A stretch of DNA of 64,000 bases from Shouchella clausii (lineage in GTDB: Bacteria; Bacillota; Bacilli; Bacillales; Bacillaceae_D), in NCBI RefSeq assembly GCF_002250115.1, contig NZ_CP019985.1, forward strand, positions 2,728,001 through 2,792,000, written 5' to 3'. The notes beneath the pieces are model-generated. The model saw nothing but the letters and a program-made list of their open reading frames with translations, was not told where the DNA came from and did no database searches. Positions 39,787-47,263 of this stretch are shown in pieces. Numbering within the stretch: position 1 is the stretch's first letter; each line of letters begins with the position of its first letter. The position numbers and the translations under genes are program-made.

Positions 39787-40101
39787 ATGGCTAAATCAAT
39801 CATGTTTACGATTTATGGTGCTAAACAAAAATGTGCTTCTTGCGTTCATTTGCCTAGTGCATTAGATACAAAGGAATGGCTCGAAGCAGCGCTAATACGG
39901 AAGTTCCCGCAGGCGCCGCTTGCGTTTCATTATGTCGACATTGACGAACCGCAATCATCGGACGAAAAACAGCGCTTAGCTGCGGCGATTTTAAACGAAG
40001 AGTATTTTTATCCGCTCGTTGTTTTAAATGGCGAAGTAGTTGCAGAAGGCAACCCGAATTTAAAAATGATTGCTGAAAAAGTGGAAGCGCTTCTCGCCTA
40101 G
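39787..40101 (+). CDS. yuzD: YuzD family protein (DUF1462)
   Basis: 104 aa thioredoxin-like small protein with an N-terminal CASC motif ([14 protein letters not shown]). Function unknown; divergent from yutI as in other Bacillus, which hints at Fe-S or thiol chemistry. Confidence 0.87.
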   Translation: MAKSIMFTIYGAKQKCASCVHLPSALDTKEWLEAALIRKFPQAPLAFHYVDIDEPQSSDEKQRLAAAILNEEYFYPLVVLNGEVVAEGNPNLKMIAEKVEALLA

Positions 40102-40113
40102 TATTAAAAATAA

Positions 40114-40141
40114 GCACACTGTTGTTAGTTAAACAGTGTGC
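40114..40141. terminator. Terminator between yuzD and yutJ
   Basis: GCACACTGTT and AACAGTGTGC perfect 10-bp arms; A-run upstream allows both directions. Confidence 0.8.
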
Positions 40142-40151
40142 CTAAAAAACA

Positions 40152-41786
40152 TCAACCAGAATGGTATTTATACATCCACAGCACGCCGCTTTTTAAAATC
40201 CGCGGCACTCTGCCGGTAAGGGGTCTTTCACCCATCATGCCAAAGCCGTGTTTTTTGCCGAGTGAACCGAGCACACCTTTTAATTTAATGCGCGGTAACG
40301 TCTCAGGCAATTCCTCGCATTTCCATTGATGCTTTAAAATCGTTACAATTTGCTCTGCTTGTGATTCGGCAAGCTGGGCGCTTGGAGCATGAGGCAGGCT
40401 TGCACAGTCGCCGACAACAAAAACATCAGGATGATCTGGTATAAAGTGTTGGGGAGTCAACACAATCCGGCCAGAACGGTCTTTTTCCACATCAAGGGCA
40501 CGGACAACATCAACAGGCTGAACGCCAGCCGTCCAAATAACTGCATCTGTTTCGATGCGCTCGTCATGGTTGTAAATCGCGCCAGGCTCGACTTTTGTAA
40601 TGTTGGAATTATTGCTGACATCGACTCCGTGTTCGACAAACCAGTTTTGTACATACGTGCTTAATTTTTTCGGAAACATTGACAAAATGTAATCGCCGCG
40701 GTCAAATAGGCGAATCGTTAAATCGGGCCGGCTTTCCCGCAGTTCACTAGCAAGCTCAACACCGCTTAAACCACCGCCAACAATGGAGACGACCCCTTCA
40801 GGGCGAACGTTGTTGAGCGCTTCATAAGTTCTTCTTGTGGCGCCCATCGTTTGAATGCTATACGTATACTGGTCAGCTCCAGGCACGCCGTGGTAATTGT
40901 CTGTGCAACCGAGGCCGATAACGAGTTTGTCAAACGGAATCGACTCGCCATTGTCAAGATCAATGGTTGAATCGTGCAAATGGATGGCCGTAACGGTTGC
41001 GTATTTGATGCGCAAGCGCTCATCTTCGGGAAAAGAGACACGCAAATGGTGGTCCGATGCTGTTCCGGCGGCTAGGGCATAGTATTCTGTTTTTAAACAA
41101 TGGTAAGGGAGCTGATCGACAAGGATGATTTCCCAGTCCTTTGGCAAATCGTTTGGCAACAAACGCTGTAACAAGCGCATACCTCCATATCCTGCTCCTA
41201 ATACGACGAGTTTCTTCATGGAAAAAGGTCTCCTTCTTTTTGAAATGGTGCCAAAACTTGTCTCTACAAGAGTCATTATTTTTTCAACAAGACCGATGCA
41301 AGTCGGTTCATGGCGAAATGCATGCAACCCATAAGCAACATGGCTGTTAATAATGTGGGCGAGTAAGCTGTAGTCGATGGCGCCAGCAACCCACTCTTCT
41401 TTTGTTTCTTCTAGCAGCTGCTTCCAATGGGTGAGCAGGCTATCTTCGTGCTCGGCAGCATGTTTCCAAATTAGCACCGTTAATGTAGGGTGAATATCGT
41501 AGTCTTCCAATAAGTAAAGCAGGCTTGCCCGAATATTTGCCAGCAGTGGCTGGCTGCCTGCGCCGATCGATTGGCTGTTTGCCAACAAGAGCAGCCGCTC
41601 TTCTGCAAGCGCATGCAAAATCGATTCTTTTGTAGGGAAATGGTTAAAAAATGTCCCCTTTGCTACACGGGCATGATTGGTAATTTCTTGTACCGTTGTA
41701 GAGTGAAACCCTTTTTGATGAAAAAGGGCCACGGCCGCATTTAAAATGGCCAAACGGGTCTTTTTCTTTTTCTGGAGGACGGCCAT
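40152..41786 (-). CDS. yutJ: TetR regulator fused in frame to NDH-2-type NADH dehydrogenase (YutJ)
   Basis: One 544-aa frame. Residues 1-189 are a TetR repressor (HTH in TTVQEITNHARVAKGTFFNHF plus a C-terminal ligand part); residues 190-544 are a complete YutJ-type flavoprotein beginning MKKLVVLGAGYGGMRLL, with FAD motif GAGYGG, NAD motif VSIVGGGLSGVELASEL and FVVGDCASLP. No stop separates the parts. The internal Met190 (ATG at 41219) has its own SD AAGGAG 10 nt ahead, so a free 355-aa YutJ (40152..41219) could also be made. Elsewhere yutJ is a separate gene, so the fusion is unusual. A promoter with an operator-like palindrome lies upstream. Confidence 0.85.
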   Translation of the reverse strand: MAVLQKKKKTRLAILNAAVALFHQKGFHSTTVQEITNHARVAKGTFFNHFPTKESILHALAEERLLLLANSQSIGAGSQPLLANIRASLLYLLEDYDIHPTLTVLIWKHAAEHEDSLLTHWKQLLEETKEEWVAGAIDYSLLAHIINSHVAYGLHAFRHEPTCIGLVEKIMTLVETSFGTISKRRRPFSMKKLVVLGAGYGGMRLLQRLLPNDLPKDWEIILVDQLPYHCLKTEYYALAAGTASDHHLRVSFPEDERLRIKYATVTAIHLHDSTIDLDNGESIPFDKLVIGLGCTDNYHGVPGADQYTYSIQTMGATRRTYEALNNVRPEGVVSIVGGGLSGVELASELRESRPDLTIRLFDRGDYILSMFPKKLSTYVQNWFVEHGVDVSNNSNITKVEPGAIYNHDERIETDAVIWTAGVQPVDVVRALDVEKDRSGRIVLTPQHFIPDHPDVFVVGDCASLPHAPSAQLAESQAEQIVTILKHQWKCEELPETLPRIKLKGVLGSLGKKHGFGMMGERPLTGRVPRILKSGVLWMYKYHSG

Positions 41787-41839
41787 AATGGTCCACCAAT
41801 AACAGTGGCGGGTTCACCCCCAATTTGTAAGGATATGAA

Positions 41840-41891
41840 AAAAGTGACCTCGGTCAGTTTTGATTATACCGATTGATGAGAGATCCGACAA
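41840..41891 (-). promoter_or_regulatory. Promoter and TetR-type operator of the tetR-yutJ gene
   Basis: On the minus strand TTGTCG (41891-41886), a 17-nt spacer and TATAAT (41868-41863) form a good sigma-A promoter. Directly downstream the palindrome TGACCtcGGTCA (41845-41856), extended to AAAAGTGACC against AAAACTGACC, overlaps the start site. A self-repressing TetR site is the natural reading. Confidence 0.7.
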
Positions 41892-42008
41892 CCGTTTTTG
41901 AACGTTTTGTTACAAAATGAATGAGTGCTTCACTGTTCTGGGGGTCTTAAAAAGGGATGATTGACTTTAGTGGACAGACAGAGTAGCATAACGGTTGAGG
42001 TGACGCAC

Positions 42009-42245
42009 ATGAGACCGATTATCGAATTTTGTTTGAGCAACTTGGCAAGCGGATCACATGATGCGATGGAAGAGCTAGAAAAAGACCCGAATTTGGATAT
42101 TATTGAATACGGTTGCCTCAACCATTGCGGCACATGTGCGCTCGACCATTTCGCTCTCGTTAACGGCGAGTATATAGCTGGAGATACCCCAGAAGAGTTG
42201 GTTTCCAATATTTATAAATATTTAGAAGAAAATCCTATGTTTTAA
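42009..42245 (+). CDS. yuzB: YuzB family protein (DUF1450)
   Basis: 78 aa, same length as B. subtilis YuzB. Cysteine pattern C..CLNHCGTC resembles a thioredoxin-like ferredoxin fold. Function unknown. ATG 42009 after GAGGTGA. Confidence 0.87.
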   Translation: MRPIIEFCLSNLASGSHDAMEELEKDPNLDIIEYGCLNHCGTCALDHFALVNGEYIAGDTPEELVSNIYKYLEENPMF

Positions 42246-42257
42246 GTGCTGCTAGAT

Positions 42258-42294
42258 AAGGAAGCTGCACCTACTTTGTTGCAGCTCCTTTCGA
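42258..42294 (+). terminator. Hairpin after yuzB
   Basis: GGAAGCTGCA and TGCAGCTCC arms followed by a short T-run; moderate terminator or attenuator before the next small gene. Confidence 0.5.
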
Positions 42295-42312
42295 TGATAA
42301 AGGAGCGATAAA

Positions 42313-42552
42313 ATGGCCTTTTTACCATTTAGCCATACATGGCCTTATGAGCAGCAAGGCAAAGACTTTTATATTGAAACATGCCCTTATTGCCAAACGG
42401 AACACGTGCTGACTCCCCTGAAAGAAAAGGATGTCGCACAGGCAAAAGAGTCATTTAAAGTTCGCCTTGTCATGCCTTGTTGCCATAAAGTGATGACCAT
42501 TGTTGAAGCGGATGACGATTATTTTTGGGCAGACGAACCGTTAAGAAAGTGA
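42313..42552 (+). CDS. Small cysteine-rich protein of unknown function
   Basis: 79 aa. CPYCQ near residue 25 and a later CCHK look like a metal-binding zinc-ribbon-like arrangement ([25 protein letters not shown]). SD AAAGGAG before the ATG. Its stop TGA lies 8 nt ahead of the dapF start, so the two are likely co-translated. I do not recognise a named family. Confidence 0.7.
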   Translation: MAFLPFSHTWPYEQQGKDFYIETCPYCQTEHVLTPLKEKDVAQAKESFKVRLVMPCCHKVMTIVEADDDYFWADEPLRK

Positions 42553-42560
42553 GGAAGAAA

Positions 42561-43409
42561 ATGGAGTTCACAAAGATGCACGGCCTCGGCAACAGCTATA
42601 TTTACATCAATCTATTTAAGGAACATTTACCCGAAGAGCGCTTAGCTGAAACAGCAGTTTGGCTAGCTGATCCGAACCGAGGGATTGGCAGTGATGGGAT
42701 GATATTGATTGGCCCTTCCACTTCATGTGCGATAAAAATGCGTATTTTTAATAATGATGGATCGGAAGCGAAAAATTGCGGGAATGGGTTGCGTTGCGTC
42801 GCCAAATATAGCTACGAACATGGGTTGGTTCACGAAAAGGCCTTTTCGATTGAGACGCTGGGCGGGCCTGTTTTTGCTACTGTGGAGGTAGACGAGGAAG
42901 GGCGTGTTGGAGCAGTCGCCATCAATATGGGACAGCCGCGTTTAACAAGGCAGGCCATTCCAATGATCGGCGAAGGGGATAAGCCTGTTGTCGGCGAAAA
43001 GCTAGAGGCAAATGGCGAAACAGTTCAAGTGACGGCTGTTTCGATGGGAAATCCTCATGCAGTCATGTTTGTAGAGCAAATCGAAAAAGCGCCTGTTGAG
43101 TCGCTTGGCCCTGTGATCGAAAAACATTCTGCATTCCCAGATTGGGTTAACGCCGAGTGGGTAGAAGTAGTCAGTGAAACAGAACTTCATTTTCGTGTAT
43201 GGGAACGAGGTTCAGGCATTACGCAAGCGTGCGGCACAGGGGCGTGCGCTGCAGTCGTCGCCAGTGTGTTAAATGGGTATGCGAAACAGGGGGTACCGGT
43301 AACGGTCCACTTGCTTGGCGGCGATCTGACAATTGTATGGCAAGAGAATGGCGATGTGCTCATGCGTGGGCCAGCAGAGTATATTTGCACAGGGAATGTC
43401 TTTCTTTAA
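42561..43409 (+). CDS. dapF: Diaminopimelate epimerase
   Basis: 282 aa. Converts LL- to meso-diaminopimelate for lysine and cell-wall synthesis. The two catalytic cysteines are in [11 protein letters not shown] and [12 protein letters not shown] 42561 is the usual family start ([17 protein letters not shown]). Followed by a bidirectional terminator. Confidence 0.95.
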   Translation: MEFTKMHGLGNSYIYINLFKEHLPEERLAETAVWLADPNRGIGSDGMILIGPSTSCAIKMRIFNNDGSEAKNCGNGLRCVAKYSYEHGLVHEKAFSIETLGGPVFATVEVDEEGRVGAVAINMGQPRLTRQAIPMIGEGDKPVVGEKLEANGETVQVTAVSMGNPHAVMFVEQIEKAPVESLGPVIEKHSAFPDWVNAEWVEVVSETELHFRVWERGSGITQACGTGACAAVVASVLNGYAKQGVPVTVHLLGGDLTIVWQENGDVLMRGPAEYICTGNVFL

Positions 43410-43420
43410 CGGATGCTTTA

Positions 43421-43456
43421 AAAAGCCTGTTCCGCACGTTTGCGGACAGGCTTTTA
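43421..43456. terminator. Bidirectional terminator between dapF and mqnE
   Basis: AAAAGCCTGTTCCGCA pairs with TGCGGACAGGCTTTT around a 4-nt loop. Confidence 0.85.
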
Positions 43457-43461
43457 ATCTG

Positions 43462-44556
43462 TTAATAGCGTTTTATTTCATTGTAGAAAGTGTCGCGTTC
43501 AATTGGTGTTTTGCCAGCTGTTTTGATCATATGAATCAGTTCTTTTCTCGTGATGCCTGCAGACGTTAATGCGCCAACAGAATGGGAAATCCGTTCTTCT
43601 ATTAATGTGCCATGGATGTCGCTGGAGCCAAAAGTCAACGCCATTTGCGTCAATTGAACGCCAATGTTAATCCAGTACGCTTTTATATGCTGGAAATTGT
43701 CGAGCATAAGGCGGCTGACCGCAATCGTACGCATATCATCGTATGCAGACGTACGGCGGTTTAAGCCTGCCTTTACATTGCGCGGCTGCATCGCTAGAGG
43801 GATGAAAACCATAAAACCATTTGTACGGTCTTGCAAGTCGCGGACGCGTTGCATATGAATCAAGCGCTCTTCTTTCGTTTCAACTGAGCCGTAAAGCATC
43901 GTTGAATGAGTGCGCAAGCCAAGGTTGTGAGCGGTTTCGTGTGCTTCGAGCCATTGGTCTGTTGATGCTTTATCCGGGCTCATAATAGCACGATAGCGCT
44001 CGGTCAAAATTTCTGCACCGCCTCCAGTTAAAGTGGCCAGCCCCGCATCCATGAGCGTTTGGATTACTTCTTTCATAGAAATGCCAGCAAGGCGTGAGAA
44101 AAATTCAATCTCTGCCCCTGTATACGCTTTAATCGTCACTTGCGGGTAGTGCTTTTTCAACGTTTTTACGGTATTCACATAATACTCAAAACCGACTTCA
44201 TTGTTGTGACCGCCAACGATATGAAATTCGCGGATGTTGTCGTTCCAACGATCTTCTACATATTTTAATAGCGCTTCTTCATCCATTGTATAAGCGCCTT
44301 CTTCGCCTGGTTTGCGCTTAAAGCCGCAAAATCCGCAGTTGGCTTCACACACATTCGTTGGGTTGATATAAAGGTTCTCGATGAAATAAACGTTTTGCCC
44401 GTTTTTTCGCTCGTTGACGATATTAGCCAATTGTGCAACTCCGAGCAAATCAGGCGTTTCATATAAAACAAGGCCATCTTCTATCGAAAGGCGCTCGCCA
44501 TGCAACACTTTCTCTTTCACTTCTTGAAGCTTCGTGTCTGCAAGTAGTACACTCAT
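43462..44556 (-). CDS. mqnE: Aminofutalosine synthase (MqnE, radical SAM)
   Basis: 364 aa. Radical SAM protein with CEANCGFCGF cluster motif and the MqnE/CofH-type IREFHIVGGHNNE and AYTGAEIEFFSR stretches. It joins the carboxyvinyloxybenzoate made by MqnA to SAM in the futalosine route to menaquinone. SD AAAGGAGG fits ATG 44556. Classical menFDHBEC is used by B. subtilis, so this marks a different quinone route; other mqn genes are not in the window. A CofH-like misannotation is possible but MqnE fits best. Confidence 0.82.
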   Translation of the reverse strand: MSVLLADTKLQEVKEKVLHGERLSIEDGLVLYETPDLLGVAQLANIVNERKNGQNVYFIENLYINPTNVCEANCGFCGFKRKPGEEGAYTMDEEALLKYVEDRWNDNIREFHIVGGHNNEVGFEYYVNTVKTLKKHYPQVTIKAYTGAEIEFFSRLAGISMKEVIQTLMDAGLATLTGGGAEILTERYRAIMSPDKASTDQWLEAHETAHNLGLRTHSTMLYGSVETKEERLIHMQRVRDLQDRTNGFMVFIPLAMQPRNVKAGLNRRTSAYDDMRTIAVSRLMLDNFQHIKAYWINIGVQLTQMALTFGSSDIHGTLIEERISHSVGALTSAGITRKELIHMIKTAGKTPIERDTFYNEIKRY

Positions 44557-44716
44557 CTTCATTTCCTCCTTTTGGAACAATTCACATTCACATCGTGTTC
44601 CCTTCAAATCCGTACGAACCTATTATACTACTACCATTTTTAGAATGAAAGGAGCGTGAACCAAACTCCAGCGCAAAAGAAAACATTACAAACTAATAAC
44701 AAATGGAAGATTATCG

Positions 44717-44745
44717 TTGCGTGGCAAGGGGATAATCTGTAAAAT
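44717..44745 (+). promoter_or_regulatory. Candidate promoter of the Spo0E-like gene
   Basis: TTGCGT at 44717-44722, 17-nt spacer, TAAAAT at 44740-44745. Confidence 0.45.
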
Positions 44746-44794
44746 GTAGGCAATATGCAAAAAGGTGAATAGTGATAATAGTGGGGTGGTCGTA

Positions 44795-44974
44795 TTGCGT
44801 TTAACATATGAGGCTTGTCTAGAAAGGCTAGAGAGCCTAAGGGCTAAAATGCTCATCGCAGCAAAGCAGTACGGCATGTCACATCCTATTGTGTTAACAT
44901 ATAGCAAAGAAATTGACTTAATTCATAATTACTTGTTAGAAATGGAATCGAAGCGTTCGTTTCCGAAAACTTGA
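44795..44974 (+). CDS. Spo0E-like aspartyl-phosphate phosphatase
   Basis: 59 aa, a helical hairpin. SHPIVLTYSKEIDLIHNYL contains the Spo0E SxxxD motif (S-K-E-I-D). Such proteins dephosphorylate Spo0A~P and delay sporulation. TTG 44795 follows GGGGTGG; a GTG at 44765 is an alternative. Small stand-alone gene. Confidence 0.75.
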   Translation: MRLTYEACLERLESLRAKMLIAAKQYGMSHPIVLTYSKEIDLIHNYLLEMESKRSFPKT

Positions 44975-45027
44975 GTCTTCTTACAAAACCCTCTATACTG
45001 TAAGAATAAAGAAGGGAGGCATGTGGA

Positions 45028-45381
45028 ATGATTACTCTTACGGATTCGGCTGCAAGCCAAATCGAAGCAATGAAAAAAGAGGAAGGCGATGCGTCCCTCA
45101 TGCTTCGGATTGGCGTAAAAGGGGGCGGCTGTTCGGGCCTTTCCTACGCAATGGGTTTCGACAATGAGCAAGACGAAGAAGATACGAAAATCCATGTAAA
45201 TGGCATCGACGTCTTGATCGACAAAGAAAGCGAGCCAATCGTAAAAGGATTGGTGATCGACTATAAACAAAACATGATGGGCGGCGGCTTTACACTCGAT
45301 AATCCAAATGCGATTGCCAACTGCGGCTGCGGCGCATCTTTCCGTACAGCTGCCAATGCAGGAACGCCGGAAGATTGTTAA
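45028..45381 (+). CDS. yutM: A-type iron-sulfur carrier (HesB/ErpA-like)
   Basis: 117 aa. Cysteines GGGCSGLSYAM and NCGCGASF form the cluster site. Belongs to the ErpA/IscA group; likely supplies clusters to nearby Fe-S enzymes. SD GAAGGGAGG. Good synteny with B. subtilis yutM. Confidence 0.9.
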   Translation: MITLTDSAASQIEAMKKEEGDASLMLRIGVKGGGCSGLSYAMGFDNEQDEEDTKIHVNGIDVLIDKESEPIVKGLVIDYKQNMMGGGFTLDNPNAIANCGCGASFRTAANAGTPEDC

Positions 45382-45477
45382 AAAAACGTTGTCAGCAAAG
45401 ACGAGCGTTTGTCTGGGGCTTCCTTTAAACTGAAAAACGTTTGGGAAGATTGAATAGAACGATATGTACAGTCTAAA

Positions 45478-45510
45478 CGGGCGGCAGAATCTCTCTGCCG
45501 CCCGCTTTTT
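45478..45510. terminator. Bidirectional terminator
   Basis: CGGGCGGCAGA pairs with TCTGCCGCCCG, T-run on the plus strand and an A-run serving the permease on the minus strand. Confidence 0.8.
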
Positions 45511-46174
45511 AAGTTTCAATATAACGATTAAACCGTTTTTCTAAGTAGCGTTGCAACAGAGACAACAGTGAACAAATACCCCAATAAATCAAGGCAGCAA
45601 CGACTAGAACGGTAAAATAATTAAATTCCCTGCCGCCGACGATCCGAGCTTGGTACATGAGCTCAGGTAAAGCAATCGTGGACGCGATTGACGTCATTTT
45701 AACCAGGCTTAAAAAAATATTGCTAAGCGGCGGCAATGCAATACGGACCGCCTGTGGCAAAATAATATGCTGCATGGCTTTTGCTTTTGACAACCCTAGG
45801 GAAGCGGCTGCTTCATGTTGTCCACGGTCAACGGCAGCCAAGGCGGAGCGGTTCACTTCAGCGACGTACGCCGACGTATTCAGGCTGAAGCCTACAATAG
45901 CTGCAGCTACTGCGCTTAGCTGAAACCCAAATTCCGGCAAAGCGGCATATAGTAAAAACAATAAGAGCAAAATCGGCACACCACGGTTGAAAGAAATAAA
46001 CAGCATACACGGTATGCGAACATATGCTTGTTTTGACATACGTCCAAGCGCTAGTATAAACCCGAACACGAGTGCAATGGCCATGCTAATTACAGCCACA
46101 AAAAGCGTATATTGCAAGCCTTTTAAAATAAACGGAAAGGATTCAATGGCAAGGTTTAGATCAAATGAACGCAT
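45509..46174 (-). CDS. Polar amino acid ABC transporter permease
   Basis: 221 aa, five membrane segments, HisM/GlnP type. The ATPase-contact EAA motif is seen in EAAASLGLSKAKAMQHIILPQA. Lies 11 nt behind the binding protein. No ATPase gene follows; a terminator comes directly after. B. subtilis yckA-yckB has the same ATPase-less pair, so a shared ATPase is likely. Substrate probably a polar amino acid or cystine. Confidence 0.87.
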   Translation of the reverse strand: MRSFDLNLAIESFPFILKGLQYTLFVAVISMAIALVFGFILALGRMSKQAYVRIPCMLFISFNRGVPILLLLFLLYAALPEFGFQLSAVAAAIVGFSLNTSAYVAEVNRSALAAVDRGQHEAAASLGLSKAKAMQHIILPQAVRIALPPLSNIFLSLVKMTSIASTIALPELMYQARIVGGREFNYFTVLVVAALIYWGICSLLSLLQRYLEKRFNRYIET

Positions 46175-46185
46175 CTGCCAACATC

Positions 46186-47028
46186 CTATTGAAATTCAAT
46201 ATCATCAGGCAATGTTGTGACATCCTGGCCGTTAAAAAACTGTTTGGACAACTCACTGGCAGTGCCATCAGCAAGGAGCTGTTCAAGCGCTTCGTCGACT
46301 GCCTCTTTCAGACGGGTCTCCCCTTTTGCCATCATAAATGCTTGTTCACTCGGGTCGTAAAAGAGCGTTGGGTGGACAACGACGTCTATGTCTGGCATCG
46401 CCTCAACTGTAATAGACTGCAAGTAAAAATCATTTAAAATCACATCCCCTTGCCCTGTTTCAACTGCACGTAAGTAAACGTCATTGGTGACATTGTCAAA
46501 GAACAAAGGCTCTGCACCATACGATTCCGCTTTTTGCATATACGTCGTTGTTGGCGCTCCTAGGGCAATTTTGCCATCTAGGTCTTCTAATGTTTCAATG
46601 CCAGATAAATCATCGGCACGTACAATCGCACTTCCGTAAGAAAACTTATATGGCAACGAGAAGTCAAAGTTCTTTTGCCGTTCCTCGGTAATGGCTAAAC
46701 TGTTGGCAGCAAGGTGCACCCGTCCGCTGTTTAGCGCTTGTGTCATCGTTTCGACGCCTATTTCTTCAAATGTCACATCGACACCGAGGAGATCAGCTAC
46801 TTTTTTAACAAGTTCGACTTCAAACCCTGTCAGTTCATTATCGTCATCATGGTAGGACGTCGGGAATAAAGTCCCTGCAGTGGCAACGACGATCGTTCCC
46901 TTTTCTTCGATTGCATCCCATGCTTGGTTCTCGTCGCTCGCGTTTTCTTCAGCCGGCTCTCCTCCTTGGCAAGCGCTAAGCAAGGCAGCAGCAGCAAGCC
47001 CAATGTAAGGAAACAGTTGCTTTTTCAT
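46186..47028 (-). CDS. Amino acid ABC transporter substrate-binding lipoprotein
   Basis: 280 aa. Lipobox LLSAC (C20), then a type II periplasmic-binding fold of the SBP_bac_3 family (TSYHDDDNELTGFEVELVKKVAD; SLAITEERQKNFDFSLPY). Binds an amino acid outside the membrane for the permease next to it. SD AGGAGG. Specificity not predictable here. Confidence 0.88.
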   Translation of the reverse strand: MKKQLFPYIGLAAAALLSACQGGEPAEENASDENQAWDAIEEKGTIVVATAGTLFPTSYHDDDNELTGFEVELVKKVADLLGVDVTFEEIGVETMTQALNSGRVHLAANSLAITEERQKNFDFSLPYKFSYGSAIVRADDLSGIETLEDLDGKIALGAPTTTYMQKAESYGAEPLFFDNVTNDVYLRAVETGQGDVILNDFYLQSITVEAMPDIDVVVHPTLFYDPSEQAFMMAKGETRLKEAVDEALEQLLADGTASELSKQFFNGQDVTTLPDDIEFQ

Positions 47029-47128
47029 CTATCATTCCTCCTGAAAGTATACGTCCTTTGTTAGTATGGAGATAAACGGACGAACAATCAAGAAACTTGT
47101 TTCTTCCATTATAAATAAGTCCAACAAA

Positions 47129-47147
47129 TATAATCTTGTCGCGACAA
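47129..47147 (+). promoter_or_regulatory. Promoter -10 and palindrome upstream of mtlA
   Basis: TATAAT at 47129-47134 without a fitting -35 box, followed at once by the perfect 12-bp palindrome TTGTCGCGACAA (47136-47147). Lack of a -35 suits an activator-dependent promoter such as those driven by MtlR; the palindrome could be a protein site. Both roles are inferences. Confidence 0.4.
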
Positions 47148-47263
47148 AAACGACGAAATTGCATTTTTCTTTTATTGAAGGAGATGCTAAAGGCGATTAA
47201 GATGAAGCTCGAGAGATAGCACTCATCCATTTTTATGATTATCATTCTAAAGGAGGAAATAGA

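Noticed and set aside
44929-45519. 196-aa antisense frame over yutM
   Set aside because: Covers a strongly conserved Fe-S carrier and its terminator; no own SD or homologue in mind.
47234-47248. Fur-like site TGATTATCATT upstream of mtlA
   Set aside because: Only one half matches the 7-1-7 Fur consensus, and a mannitol operon gives no reason for iron control.
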